Shown piece after piece: positions 1-7,135 of a DNA stretch of 42,843 bases (positions are counted from its first letter, which is position 1; each line of letters begins with the position of its first letter). Origin of the DNA: Porphyromonadaceae bacterium UBA7048 (GTDB lineage: Bacteria; Bacteroidota; Bacteroidia; Bacteroidales; Muribaculaceae); NCBI GenBank assembly GCA_002493945.1, contig DLAL01000085.1, positions 123,632 through 166,474 on the forward strand, given 5' to 3'. The notes under the pieces are model-generated. The model saw only the letters and a list, made by a program, of their open reading frames with translations. It was not told the DNA's origin and made no database searches. Position numbers and translations under genes: made by a program.

Positions 1-8
1 ACTAATTT

Positions 9-518
9 TTAAGAGTTACTTATCACAATCTCCGCGATGCGTCCCTGCGACAGCGGCAGAAGCACGTAGACCACCGCCTCGCCGACGCGTCCGGCAAAAG
101 CCGACGGGTCAGAGGCCGTGACGCGCGATGTGCCCGACGGCGTGCGGACAACCACACTTCCGGGGCTGACTTCTATGTCGGCGTCAACAGGCCCCTCGGC
201 GGCAAAAGCCTCGCGGGCATCGCCTGCCCGGCTGTCAGCATAGGGATAGTGCCGGGCGGAGGCGGTCTGCGCCAGCCGTCGTCCGGCGGCTATGTCGTCC
301 CAGACTAATGCCACAAGACTGCCCGTGGCCGACAAAGCGCGCACCACAGCCTCGGCCACGCCGGGAGCCGAGCCGCAACCGGTGACGAAGAACCGGCGTA
401 TGCCGAAGTCAAAAGTCGCCGTGCCGCGGCGGTTGCCCGTCGGAGAGAGACGCCGCGCGGCAGGACGGCTGCCGCTGCGGTGCTCCTCCATTTTCTTTTC
501 AAGCCAGTTGTCTGCCAT
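9..518 (-). CDS. Small Rossmann-like (SDR-related) protein of unknown function
   Basis: This is a 169-residue protein. Residues of about 41-75 read as a short-chain-dehydrogenase-type nucleotide-binding start: a beta strand FFVTG, a glycine-rich turn CGSAPG, then a helix and a second strand. The usual TGxxxGxG is altered to TGCGSAPG, and no YxxxK catalytic motif follows. At 169 residues it is shorter than a real SDR (about 250), so it probably binds a nucleotide or has lost enzymatic function. The N-terminus (DNWLEKKMEEHRSG) is a charged helix. Its ATG shares one base with the TAA stop of the upstream metallophosphoesterase (TAATG), so the two are probably translationally coupled. The function is unknown; the Rossmann reading is moderately secure and the role is not. 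Confidence 0.7.
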   Translation of the reverse strand: MADNWLEKKMEEHRSGSRPAARRLSPTGNRRGTATFDFGIRRFFVTGCGSAPGVAEAVVRALSATGSLVALVWDDIAAGRRLAQTASARHYPYADSRAGDAREAFAAEGPVDADIEVSPGSVVVRTPSGTSRVTASDPSAFAGRVGEAVVYVLLPLSQGRIAEIVISNS

Positions 519-2362
519 TATTTCTTCGCTATGCGATAGACGGTGCCCTCGATGAGCGACACAAATATGTCGCCCGTCGCCGGGTCAATGTCGAAACCAT
601 TGATTTCGCTCACACCCAGCGGAAGCGAGGCCACAATGCCCGAGCCGTCGGCACGGACTATGGTGACGATACCGCGGCGCGAGCCCACGTAGACATTTCC
701 GTCATGCTCGAGGACTATGCAGGGAGCATGGTCGTAGCCGATGCCCATGTCGACGGTCCACAGTTCGCGGAACTCGGGAGCCGTGGCATCGACTGCCACG
801 AGTTCGCCGTCCATGGTCTTGGCATAGATGCGGCTGAAGTCCTCGCTGTGGCCGAGGCTCTCGCGATAGCGGTGGGCGTTGTTCCGCCAGAGGGTGCGGC
901 CTGTGGCGCGGTCGATGGCTGTCATATAGCGGTCAGGAGCGACGGTGAACACCTTGTCGCCCACGATGACGGGCACGACATTGCCCGGTCCGAGCATGTT
1001 TGCGGTCTTGCCGTTGTTCCACGCCCAGCGCAGACGGCCCGTGCCGAGGTCAAGGCAGCGGAGATTGGTGTCCCATGCGCCGAAGACGAGGTCCTTGCCG
1101 TCGATGGCCGGAGCGGCCTGACAGTAGTTGAAGAGCGAGTCATACGACCATACGAGCTTGCCCGACGAGGGGTTGCGGCGCTCGATGCGCTTGTAGCCGC
1201 CCTGAATGTAAGCCTTGCCGTCGGGCGTGAGGGTTCCGTCGGCCACGTAGGGGCCTTCCTTGGACTTGAGCAGAGCTGTCTGACGGCCTTTGCGCGCGTC
1301 AAGCAGGGCTATGCCGTCGTGACGGGGGAAGGCTACCTTGCCGCCTTTCAGAACGGCGGGACGGCTGAAGAGCGACGCGCCCATAGGCACGCTCCAGCGC
1401 AGCTTGCCCGTATGGCGGTCGACGGCGCGCGCCTGTCCGAGCGAATTGCCGAAATAGATGTTGTCGGCATCGAAGGCCATGCGTGTGAATATCGAGGCAC
1501 TGTCGGTCCAGACCTTCTCTACCGTAAATCCTGCGGGCACTTCGAGAGCCGCGCGCTCGGGCATCTTGGCCTTGGCTTGTGCCTTGCGCGCAGGGAAGGC
1601 GAACATGGCCTTGCGGGGCTGTCCGACGGTCTTGTCATAGACGGCAATCCACTCGGGCGACACCTCTATCTGGGCGTAGCCGAATGTGCCGTCGCGCATG
1701 TCGAGCGCACGCGTCATGATGCACGGCAGGTCAGAGTCCGTGCCGTCGCCGCCGGCAGTATAGGTGCGCCATGTGTGATAGTGGCCGTTGATATGCGCTA
1801 TGACCGGATACTGCTCGATGACCTCGAGATAGTCGGCCACATTGTCGATGTCCGGCAGCAGCGGATAGTGGTTGAACGACAGCACGCGGCGCCCGTCCGT
1901 GGCCAGCGAGTCGAGCGTGGTCTTGAGCCAGTGCAGGTCCTCCTGCTTGATGTGGCCGTCGCCCATCTTCATATACGGACCGCAGTTGATGCCGACCAGG
2001 ACGAGGGAGTCCACCGTCGTCACGAACCGGTCGTTGCCCCACAGGTCGACAAAAGTCTTGGTAGCGCTCTGGCTCCAGTTGTTCTCATGGTTGCCCGGCA
2101 GGACCACCAGCGGATGGCGTATGCCGTCCAGAATCCCCTTGACATTGGCAAGCTCCGCGTCGGAGCCTTCATTCGACAGGTCGCCGTTGACCACCACGAG
2201 GTCGAACGGCGTGGCATTGATGTCTTCCACAGCCTTGCGGAGCTGCCTGTCGCACTCATTCCCGGGAGTGACGTGCACATCACTCAGCACGGCTATGCGC
2301 TGAGCGGAAGCTGTCAGGCATCCTGCGGCCAATAATGCGATGATAGTTGAACAGAATTTCAT
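518..2362 (-). CDS. Secreted metallophosphoesterase with C-terminal PQQ-like beta-propeller
   Basis: This is a 614-residue protein with a signal peptide (MKFCSTIIALLAAGCLTASA), so it is exported. Residues of about 22-225 carry the calcineurin-like phosphoesterase metal ligands in order: SDVH, GDLSNEG, GNHEN, FNHYP and GHYH. These predict a dinuclear-metal phosphatase or nuclease in the periplasm or at the surface. From about residue 280 to the end, repeats of the type TGKLRW, SGKLVW, TGRLRW and TGRTLW mark a PQQ/quinoprotein-like beta-propeller, probably a binding or scaffold domain. Metallophosphoesterase-propeller fusions of this kind occur in Bacteroidales, but no substrate is assigned. 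A TACCTTTG promoter box lies 30 bases upstream of the ATG, giving a short leader. The gene is coupled to the small Rossmann protein downstream. Confidence 0.88.
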   Translation of the reverse strand: MKFCSTIIALLAAGCLTASAQRIAVLSDVHVTPGNECDRQLRKAVEDINATPFDLVVVNGDLSNEGSDAELANVKGILDGIRHPLVVLPGNHENNWSQSATKTFVDLWGNDRFVTTVDSLVLVGINCGPYMKMGDGHIKQEDLHWLKTTLDSLATDGRRVLSFNHYPLLPDIDNVADYLEVIEQYPVIAHINGHYHTWRTYTAGGDGTDSDLPCIMTRALDMRDGTFGYAQIEVSPEWIAVYDKTVGQPRKAMFAFPARKAQAKAKMPERAALEVPAGFTVEKVWTDSASIFTRMAFDADNIYFGNSLGQARAVDRHTGKLRWSVPMGASLFSRPAVLKGGKVAFPRHDGIALLDARKGRQTALLKSKEGPYVADGTLTPDGKAYIQGGYKRIERRNPSSGKLVWSYDSLFNYCQAAPAIDGKDLVFGAWDTNLRCLDLGTGRLRWAWNNGKTANMLGPGNVVPVIVGDKVFTVAPDRYMTAIDRATGRTLWRNNAHRYRESLGHSEDFSRIYAKTMDGELVAVDATAPEFRELWTVDMGIGYDHAPCIVLEHDGNVYVGSRRGIVTIVRADGSGIVASLPLGVSEINGFDIDPATGDIFVSLIEGTVYRIAKK

Positions 2363-2391
2363 CTTGTGATGTTAATTTGGTATAGCTTCCG

Positions 2392-2399
2392 CAAAGGTA
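2392..2399 (-). promoter_or_regulatory. Promoter -7 box for the metallophosphoesterase gene
   Basis: The minus strand reads TACCTTTG, a perfect TAnnTTTG box, with a TTTG at 2424-2421, 21 bases upstream. A start site near 2386 would give a leader of about 24 bases before the ATG at 2362. Confidence 0.7.
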
Positions 2400-2500
2400 G
2401 TGAATTTATCAAAATATAATCAAAGATCTGAAAACTTTTCGATTCACTGATTGTTAATAATTCAAAGGTTTGAAAAACTCAACTATTATTTATGATTGAT

Positions 2501-3556
2501 ATGAAAAAGATCGCATTACTCCTGGCAGTAGCACTCGGTAGCGCTGCTTGCTTCGCTCAGGTCAACAAGACCGAGCTTAAACAGCTCCAGAATTTCCTGT
2601 CCCAGCCTTCGGAAAAAGGCGGCACGAATGCTGAAGCTCTCAAAATCACCGACGTTAAAGACCCCTCGACCTGGGAAGGCGTTACAGTTGTAGGCAAGAA
2701 CGTGACCGAAATCAACTGGAAAGACAAACACCTCGCAGGCACCCTCGACCTCTCCGGCTTCAAGGCTCTGACCAAAGTCGACGTTTCCCGCAACGCCATC
2801 ACCGGCATCACCGTGGCCGGCGACGCCGCGCTGACCGAACTCAACGCTTCGCGCAACCGCATCTCCGAAACCGACCTCTCCAACTGCAACCAGCTCTTCA
2901 AGGTCTCGCTGAACAACAACCGCATCACTGACTTCACCCTCACTGACGCGCCCTTCATCAAGAACCTCAACATCGCATCGAATCTCCTCGTTGCGCTTGA
3001 CCTCAACGCCTCATCGACACTGGAGACCCTCAACTGCCAGAGCAATCACCTCGAATCGCTCAACGTGACCAACTGCACCGCGCTCAAGAACCTCTACGCA
3101 GGCTACAACAAGCTCACCGCAGTCAACCTCGTCGGCACCACCAACCTCCAGAACATCAACCTCGACAGCAACCGAATCGCCAACATGATTGTCTCCGGGC
3201 TGCCCTCGCTGAGCACCTTCCTCTGCACCGACAACTACATGAAGACCCTCGGCATGCGCGACTGCAAGAACCTCATCGACCTCGTCTGCTCGTACAACAA
3301 CCTGACCAACCTCACCGTTGACCAGTGCCCCAACCTCCTCTTCGTGGACTGCTCGTACAACGACCTGACATCCCTCTCCCTCGCAAACCAGACCTTCCTC
3401 CAGCGCCTGCTCTGCAACAACAACGAGCTCACCATGCTTGACGTCAGCTTCGACCAGGCTCTGACCTACATCAACTGCCGCTACAACATGATCACCGACC
3501 TCCGCACCCAGGCTTGCCCCAACCTCCACATGATAGCCTGCCAGTGGAACTACTGA
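2501..3556 (+). CDS. Secreted leucine-rich repeat protein
   Basis: This is a protein of about 351 residues with a signal peptide MKKIALLLAVALGSAACFAQ. After a short N-terminal helix region, the rest is about 11 tandem leucine-rich repeats of 21 residues, of the form L-x-x-L-x-x-x-x-N-x-L-x-x-L-x-L. They show the asparagine ladder (LNASRNRI, VSLNNNRI, LNCQSNHL, LVCSYNNL, LLCNNNEL). Later repeats carry a regular Cys two or three residues before the Asn stretch. The repeats run to the last residue (ACQWNY) with no capping, anchoring or type IX sorting domain. Codon use is strongly biased to C-ending codons, as in the neighbouring pgk, which suggests high expression. A second in-frame ATG lies at 2492; 2501 was chosen because it begins a textbook MKK signal peptide. 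A binding or adhesion role is inferred from repeat structure only. Confidence 0.88.
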   Translation: MKKIALLLAVALGSAACFAQVNKTELKQLQNFLSQPSEKGGTNAEALKITDVKDPSTWEGVTVVGKNVTEINWKDKHLAGTLDLSGFKALTKVDVSRNAITGITVAGDAALTELNASRNRISETDLSNCNQLFKVSLNNNRITDFTLTDAPFIKNLNIASNLLVALDLNASSTLETLNCQSNHLESLNVTNCTALKNLYAGYNKLTAVNLVGTTNLQNINLDSNRIANMIVSGLPSLSTFLCTDNYMKTLGMRDCKNLIDLVCSYNNLTNLTVDQCPNLLFVDCSYNDLTSLSLANQTFLQRLLCNNNELTMLDVSFDQALTYINCRYNMITDLRTQACPNLHMIACQWNY

Positions 3557-3632
3557 TCAGCCACTCAATTCTCCTCTCACTCCACACACCCCAACATCGT
3601 AAATGCGATAATACGATCTGAATAACTCCCCC

Positions 3633-3676
3633 CGGCCGGGCGATGGGCAGCTCCCACCGCCCGGCCGACTTTTTTA
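3633..3676 (+). terminator. Rho-independent terminator after the LRR gene
   Basis: A perfect 10-bp stem CGGCCGGGCG / CGCCCGGCCG (3633-3642 with 3658-3667) encloses a loop that can extend with TGGG/CCCA. It is followed by a run of T from 3670. It separates the LRR gene from pgk. Confidence 0.92.
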
Positions 3677-3710
3677 TACTTTGTTACACTTGCGTTTCGA
3701 TTTTATTTCG

Positions 3711-3718
3711 TACCTTTG
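3711..3718 (+). promoter_or_regulatory. Promoter -7 box for pgk
   Basis: TACCTTTG matches TAnnTTTG exactly. A CTTG at 3689-3692 sits 18 bases upstream as the -33 element. Transcription from about 3724 fits the pgk start at 3775 and rules out the longer reading frame that opens inside the terminator. Confidence 0.75.
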
Positions 3719-3774
3719 CAGCATTAAGGACTAACAATCGAACACAACCAATAACAAAATTCTATATTAAGAAT

Positions 3775-5025
3775 ATGACAATCGACAATTTCAACTTCAA
3801 CGGCCACAAAGCCATCGTACGCGTTGACTTCAATGTGCCCCTGGACGAGAACGGCAACATCACCGACGATACCCGTATCCGCGGTGCTCTCCCCACCCTC
3901 AAGAAAATCCTCGCTGACGGCGGTTCGCTCATCATCATGAGCCACATGGGCAAGCCCAAAGGCAAAGTGAACCCCAAGATGTCGCTCTCGCAGATCAAGG
4001 ACGCCGTAGCCAAGGCTCTCGGCACCGACGTACAGTTCGCTCCCGACTGCGCTGCCGCCGCTGACATGGCTGCCGCTCTGAAGCCCGGCCAGGCTCTCCT
4101 GCTCGAGAACCTCCGCTTCTATCCCGAGGAAGAAGGCAAGCCCGTGGGCATCGACAAGGAAGATCCCGCCTACGCTGACGCCAAGAAGGAAATGAAAGAA
4201 CGTCAGAAAAACTTCGCCAAGACTCTGGCTTCGTACGCCGACGTATATGTGAACGACGCATTCGGCACCGCTCACCGCCGTCACGCTTCGACCGCTGTCA
4301 TCGCCGACTACTTCGACACCGACCACAAGATGCTCGGCTACCTCATGGAGAAGGAAGTACAGGCTGTCGACAATATCCTCCGCGACATCCGTCGTCCCTT
4401 CACCGCCATCATGGGCGGCTCGAAAGTATCGACCAAAATCGGTATCATCGAGAACCTCATGGACAAGGTTGACAACCTCATCCTCTGCGGCGGCATGACC
4501 TATACCTTCGCCCGCGCTCTCGGCGGCCACACCGGCGCTTCGATCTGCGAGGAAGACAAGCTCCAGCTCGCCCTCGACATCATCGCCAAGGCTAAGGAAA
4601 AAGGCGTGAACCTCGTGCTCGGCACCGACTGCGTGGCAGGCGACGCTTTCAGCAACGACTGCAACACCCAGATTTGCTCCGTAATGGAAATTCCCGAAGG
4701 CTGGGAAGGTCTCGACGCAGGTCCCGAAACCCGCAAGGCTTTCGCTGACGCTATCCACGGCTCGAAGACCATCCTCTGGAACGGTCCTGCCGGCGTATTC
4801 GAATTCGACAACTTCACCGCAGGCAGCCGCGCTATCGCCGATGCAGTGGTTGAAGCCACCAAGGACGGCGCTTTCTCGCTCGTAGGCGGCGGCGACTCCG
4901 TAGCCTGCATCAACAAGTTCGGTCTCGCCGACGAAGTTTCGTACGTATCGACCGGCGGCGGCGCTCTCCTCGAAGCTATCGAGGGCAAGGTGCTCCCCGG
5001 CGTAGCTGCCATCAAGGGAGAATAA
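3775..5025 (+). CDS. pgk: Phosphoglycerate kinase
   Basis: This 416-residue cytoplasmic glycolytic enzyme transfers phosphate from 1,3-bisphosphoglycerate to ADP. The length is typical. The N-terminal signature RVDFNVPLDENG is at residues 17-28. The substrate-binding DxNxP and the SHMGKPKG and LLENLRFYPEE motifs follow, then GGSKVSTKI, and a C-terminal nucleotide-binding region with GGGDSVA and STGGGALLEAIEGK. The reading frame stays open upstream to 3643, but that extension overlaps the preceding terminator and the promoter. The start MTIDNFNFNGHKA at 3775 aligns with the family. The gene is monocistronic, closed by a hairpin terminator. Confidence 0.98.
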   Translation: MTIDNFNFNGHKAIVRVDFNVPLDENGNITDDTRIRGALPTLKKILADGGSLIIMSHMGKPKGKVNPKMSLSQIKDAVAKALGTDVQFAPDCAAAADMAAALKPGQALLLENLRFYPEEEGKPVGIDKEDPAYADAKKEMKERQKNFAKTLASYADVYVNDAFGTAHRRHASTAVIADYFDTDHKMLGYLMEKEVQAVDNILRDIRRPFTAIMGGSKVSTKIGIIENLMDKVDNLILCGGMTYTFARALGGHTGASICEEDKLQLALDIIAKAKEKGVNLVLGTDCVAGDAFSNDCNTQICSVMEIPEGWEGLDAGPETRKAFADAIHGSKTILWNGPAGVFEFDNFTAGSRAIADAVVEATKDGAFSLVGGGDSVACINKFGLADEVSYVSTGGGALLEAIEGKVLPGVAAIKGE

Positions 5026-5050
5026 TCCTCCCCCGCGACTCCACTGAATA

Positions 5051-5096
5051 AGCAAGAGAGTGTGTCAACTTCATGATGCACTCTCTTGTTCTTTTA
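5051..5096 (+). terminator. Rho-independent terminator after pgk
   Basis: A perfect 10-bp stem CAAGAGAGTG / CACTCTCTTG (5053-5062 with 5079-5088) is followed by TTCTTTTATAT. Confidence 0.9.
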
Positions 5097-5134
5097 TATA
5101 TGGTTGAAGTGGTATATCCAACAAAACAACAAAT

Positions 5135-5165
5135 TTTGAAAATCAAAATATTGTTGCTAAATTTG
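5135..5165 (+). promoter_or_regulatory. Promoter and possible operator of higBA
   Basis: TTTG at 5135-5138, a 19-base spacer and TAAATTTG at 5158-5165 form a perfect Bacteroidetes promoter. The imperfect inverted repeat TTGCTAAATTTGCAA at 5154-5168 covers the -7 box and could be the HigA operator; that part is inference. Confidence 0.75.
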
Positions 5166-5190
5166 CAAGACTGATTATAACAACGACCTC

Positions 5191-5487
5191 ATGAGAATCA
5201 TAGCTGCACGCACCATCCGACAATACTATGAGGCAAATCCCGCCTCCAAATCTGCTTTACAGGATTGGAGCAGTAAGGTCAAACAAGCAAACTGGTTATC
5301 GTTTGCAGACATAAAGAAAACTTTTAATTCGGTTGATTATGTAGGTAATCAACATTATGTTTTCAACATCAAAGGAAACGATTTCAGGTTAGTAGCTGTT
5401 ATAAAGTTTACAGTTCATTTTGTGTTGATTAGATTCATCGGCACACACGCAGAATATGATAGAATTAATGACATCGCAAATATTTGA
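5191..5487 (+). CDS. higB: HigB-family toxin (ribosome-dependent mRNA interferase)
   Basis: This is a 98-residue protein with the HigB pattern: an N-terminal MRIIAARTIRQYYE strand-helix, W25, SFADIKKTFNSVDYVG, then VFNIKGNDFRLVAVI and a closing FIGTHAEYDRI. These are the conserved blocks of the HigB_toxin family in the RelE fold, which cleaves mRNA on the ribosome. The length is normal. It precedes its antitoxin, the toxin-first order typical of higBA, with 3 bases between stop and start. Base composition is clearly AT-richer than pgk and the methyltransferase on either side, a sign of acquisition. Confidence 0.93.
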   Translation: MRIIAARTIRQYYEANPASKSALQDWSSKVKQANWLSFADIKKTFNSVDYVGNQHYVFNIKGNDFRLVAVIKFTVHFVLIRFIGTHAEYDRINDIANI

Positions 5488-5490
5488 GTT

Positions 5491-5856
5491 ATGGTGAAAA
5501 TAGAGAATGAAGCCCAGTACAGCGGTGCTCTTAAAAGAGTTGAGGAACTCATGCTGAAACTACCGGAAAATACTCCGGAAGACGACCCTGAAATGGTCGA
5601 ATTAATTCTACTCGGTAATCTTGTCGCGGACTATGATGAAGAGCATTACGCTATCGGAGAGCCTACTCTGATTGATGTTATCAAACTCCGGATGTACGAA
5701 ATGGGGCTGACTCAGGCATCTCTCGCCAAATTGATAGGAGTAAGCCCTTCCCGTGTATGTGACTATTTGTCCGGTAAAAGCGAACCAACCCTCAAAGTCG
5801 GGCGTATAATCAGCAAAAAGCTGAATATAGCGCCATCTATCGTTCTTGGCGTATAA
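5491..5856 (+). CDS. higA: HigA-family antitoxin with helix-turn-helix domain
   Basis: This is a 121-residue partner of HigB. The N-terminal half (to about residue 60) is acidic and likely to be the toxin-binding or flexible part, with NLVADYDEEHYAIGEPT matching the usual HigA pre-domain. Residues of about 63-118 form an XRE-type helix-turn-helix: LRMYEMGLTQASLAKLIGVS, SRVCDYLSGKSEPT and the following helix. By family behaviour it neutralises HigB and represses its own promoter, alone and with toxin. It starts 3 bases after higB in the same transcript. No terminator is seen before the next gene, so readthrough into the methyltransferase is possible. Confidence 0.93.
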   Translation: MVKIENEAQYSGALKRVEELMLKLPENTPEDDPEMVELILLGNLVADYDEEHYAIGEPTLIDVIKLRMYEMGLTQASLAKLIGVSPSRVCDYLSGKSEPTLKVGRIISKKLNIAPSIVLGV

Positions 5857-5881
5857 ACAAGTATCCGAATTTTAGATACTT

Positions 5882-5889
5882 TAAATTTG
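5882..5889 (+). promoter_or_regulatory. Possible -7 box immediately before the methyltransferase ATG
   Basis: TAAATTTG ends 3 bases before the ATG at 5893, and no TTTG is found at the right distance upstream. If used, it would give an essentially leaderless mRNA. It may be chance or a duplicated copy of the higBA promoter box, because the 11-mer TAAATTTGCAA is identical at both sites. Confidence 0.35.
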
Positions 5890-5892
5890 CAA

Positions 5893-7125
5893 ATGAACAC
5901 TACTCTCAACGATGAATTCTTCGACTGGGTCGAAGCGCATATCAATGACGACCCGGCCGCTCTGAGGCTCAAGTATGCCGGCAAGAGCGGAGCGGTGGAC
6001 TATGCCTGCGCGATAACGCAGATCGAGTGCCGCCGGCGATTCGGCAAGAAGCTCGCCGACACGCTGGCATCGTTTCCGCGGTTCTTCTTCCCGTCGGTGC
6101 TGGCCGGCGAACAGTCCACGGCCGACGCTGTGGCGGCCTTCCACGCATCGCTTGTGGCCGAAGGGCTGCCTGCCGCCGACCTCACAGCCGGACTGGGCAT
6201 CGACGCGCTGCACGCCGCCACACGGGCCTCGTCGGTGACGGCCATCGAGCGCGACGCGCCGAAGGTCGAGGCTCTGCGATACAACGCGCAGGGACTGCAC
6301 CTGGCCGACGCGGTGGAGGCCGTCGAGGGCGACTGCATAGACTTCACGGACAAGTGCGTGGCAGAGGGACGGCACTTCGCCACAGTATTCATCGACCCGG
6401 CCAGGCGTGCGGCCGACGGCTCGCGCGTATTCGCCCTGGCCGACTGCGAGCCGTCGGTGACTGAGATGATGCCGAAGCTGAGCCGCATATGCGACCTGCT
6501 AATCATCAAGGCATCGCCTATGCTCGACATAGCGCATACGATAGCGGAAATAACGCCTGCTCCGGCCGCCGTCATGGCCGTGGGAACACCAACAGAGTGC
6601 AAGGAGCTGCTCATCATGGCGGACTTCGCACGCCCGACGGCTGACACTCCGACGCTAATCGAGGCCGTGACTCTCGGCGCACACCACGAGGCGGAGATAT
6701 TCTCCTTCACGGCCGAGCAGGAGCACAATGCACCGCAGCCTCCGGTGTGCGACGCACTGGCCGAAGGCTGCTATATCTACGAGCCGTCGCCGGCTCTTAT
6801 GAAGACGGGTGCGTTCAGACTCGTGGCCGCACGCTGGGGACTGAAGATGTTCCATCCCAATACGCGCCTGCTCACGTCGGCAGAACCCGTCGAAGGCTTT
6901 CACGGCACGGTGTACCGCGTCGTCCGTGTGCTGCCCTGGGCATCGAAGGTGCTGAAACGGTTCGCCCGCGAATATCCTCGCATCAGCGTGGCCGTGCGCA
7001 ACTTCGGCATGTCGGCCGACGCACTGCGTGCAAAACTCGGCGTCCGTGACGGCGGCAGTCAGCAACTGTTCGGATTCACTGACAGCCACGGCAACCGGGT
7101 TCTGGCTGTGACCGAGAAAGTCTGA
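5893..7125 (+). CDS. Class I SAM-dependent methyltransferase with THUMP-like C-terminal domain
   Basis: This is a 410-residue protein. The SAM-binding motif I is DLTAGLGIDALHAA, followed by the acidic residue of strand 2 (AIERD). A catalytic-region motif FIDPARR replaces the NPPY/DPPR type, and SPMLDI follows. The first 90 residues contain an EQxTxxxVAxF-like stretch (EQSTADAVAAFHAS) typical of this Bacteroidetes family. The C-terminal part (about 330-410, with GTVYRVVRVLPWASKV and VAVRNFGMSADALRAKLG) corresponds to the THUMP-like domain. The substrate is probably RNA, but no modification site has been assigned to the family as far as I know. The ATG at 5893 was chosen over an in-frame TTG at 5887. 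The stop lies 10 bases from the converging hisS stop, with no terminator between them. Confidence 0.85.
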   Translation: MNTTLNDEFFDWVEAHINDDPAALRLKYAGKSGAVDYACAITQIECRRRFGKKLADTLASFPRFFFPSVLAGEQSTADAVAAFHASLVAEGLPAADLTAGLGIDALHAATRASSVTAIERDAPKVEALRYNAQGLHLADAVEAVEGDCIDFTDKCVAEGRHFATVFIDPARRAADGSRVFALADCEPSVTEMMPKLSRICDLLIIKASPMLDIAHTIAEITPAPAAVMAVGTPTECKELLIMADFARPTADTPTLIEAVTLGAHHEAEIFSFTAEQEHNAPQPPVCDALAEGCYIYEPSPALMKTGAFRLVAARWGLKMFHPNTRLLTSAEPVEGFHGTVYRVVRVLPWASKVLKRFAREYPRISVAVRNFGMSADALRAKLGVRDGGSQQLFGFTDSHGNRVLAVTEKV

Positions 7126-7135
7126 TAATCCGCGG

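Noticed and set aside
704..2335. 543-codon open frame antisense to the metallophosphoesterase
   Set aside because: It mirrors a GC-rich real gene, has no recognisable domain and lacks a promoter; its composition (Val, Ala, Glu, His rich) is typical of antisense frames.
3643..3774. 44-codon N-terminal extension of pgk
   Set aside because: It begins inside the terminator of the previous gene and crosses the pgk promoter; homologues start at MTIDNF-like positions.
3724..5055. 443-codon frame antisense to pgk
   Set aside because: It is a shadow of a highly codon-biased gene; no domain is visible.
7126..7135. Search for a bidirectional terminator between the methyltransferase and hisS stops
   Set aside because: The gap is only 10 bases; the near-palindrome around CCGCGG has a mismatch and no T-run, so no terminator is called.
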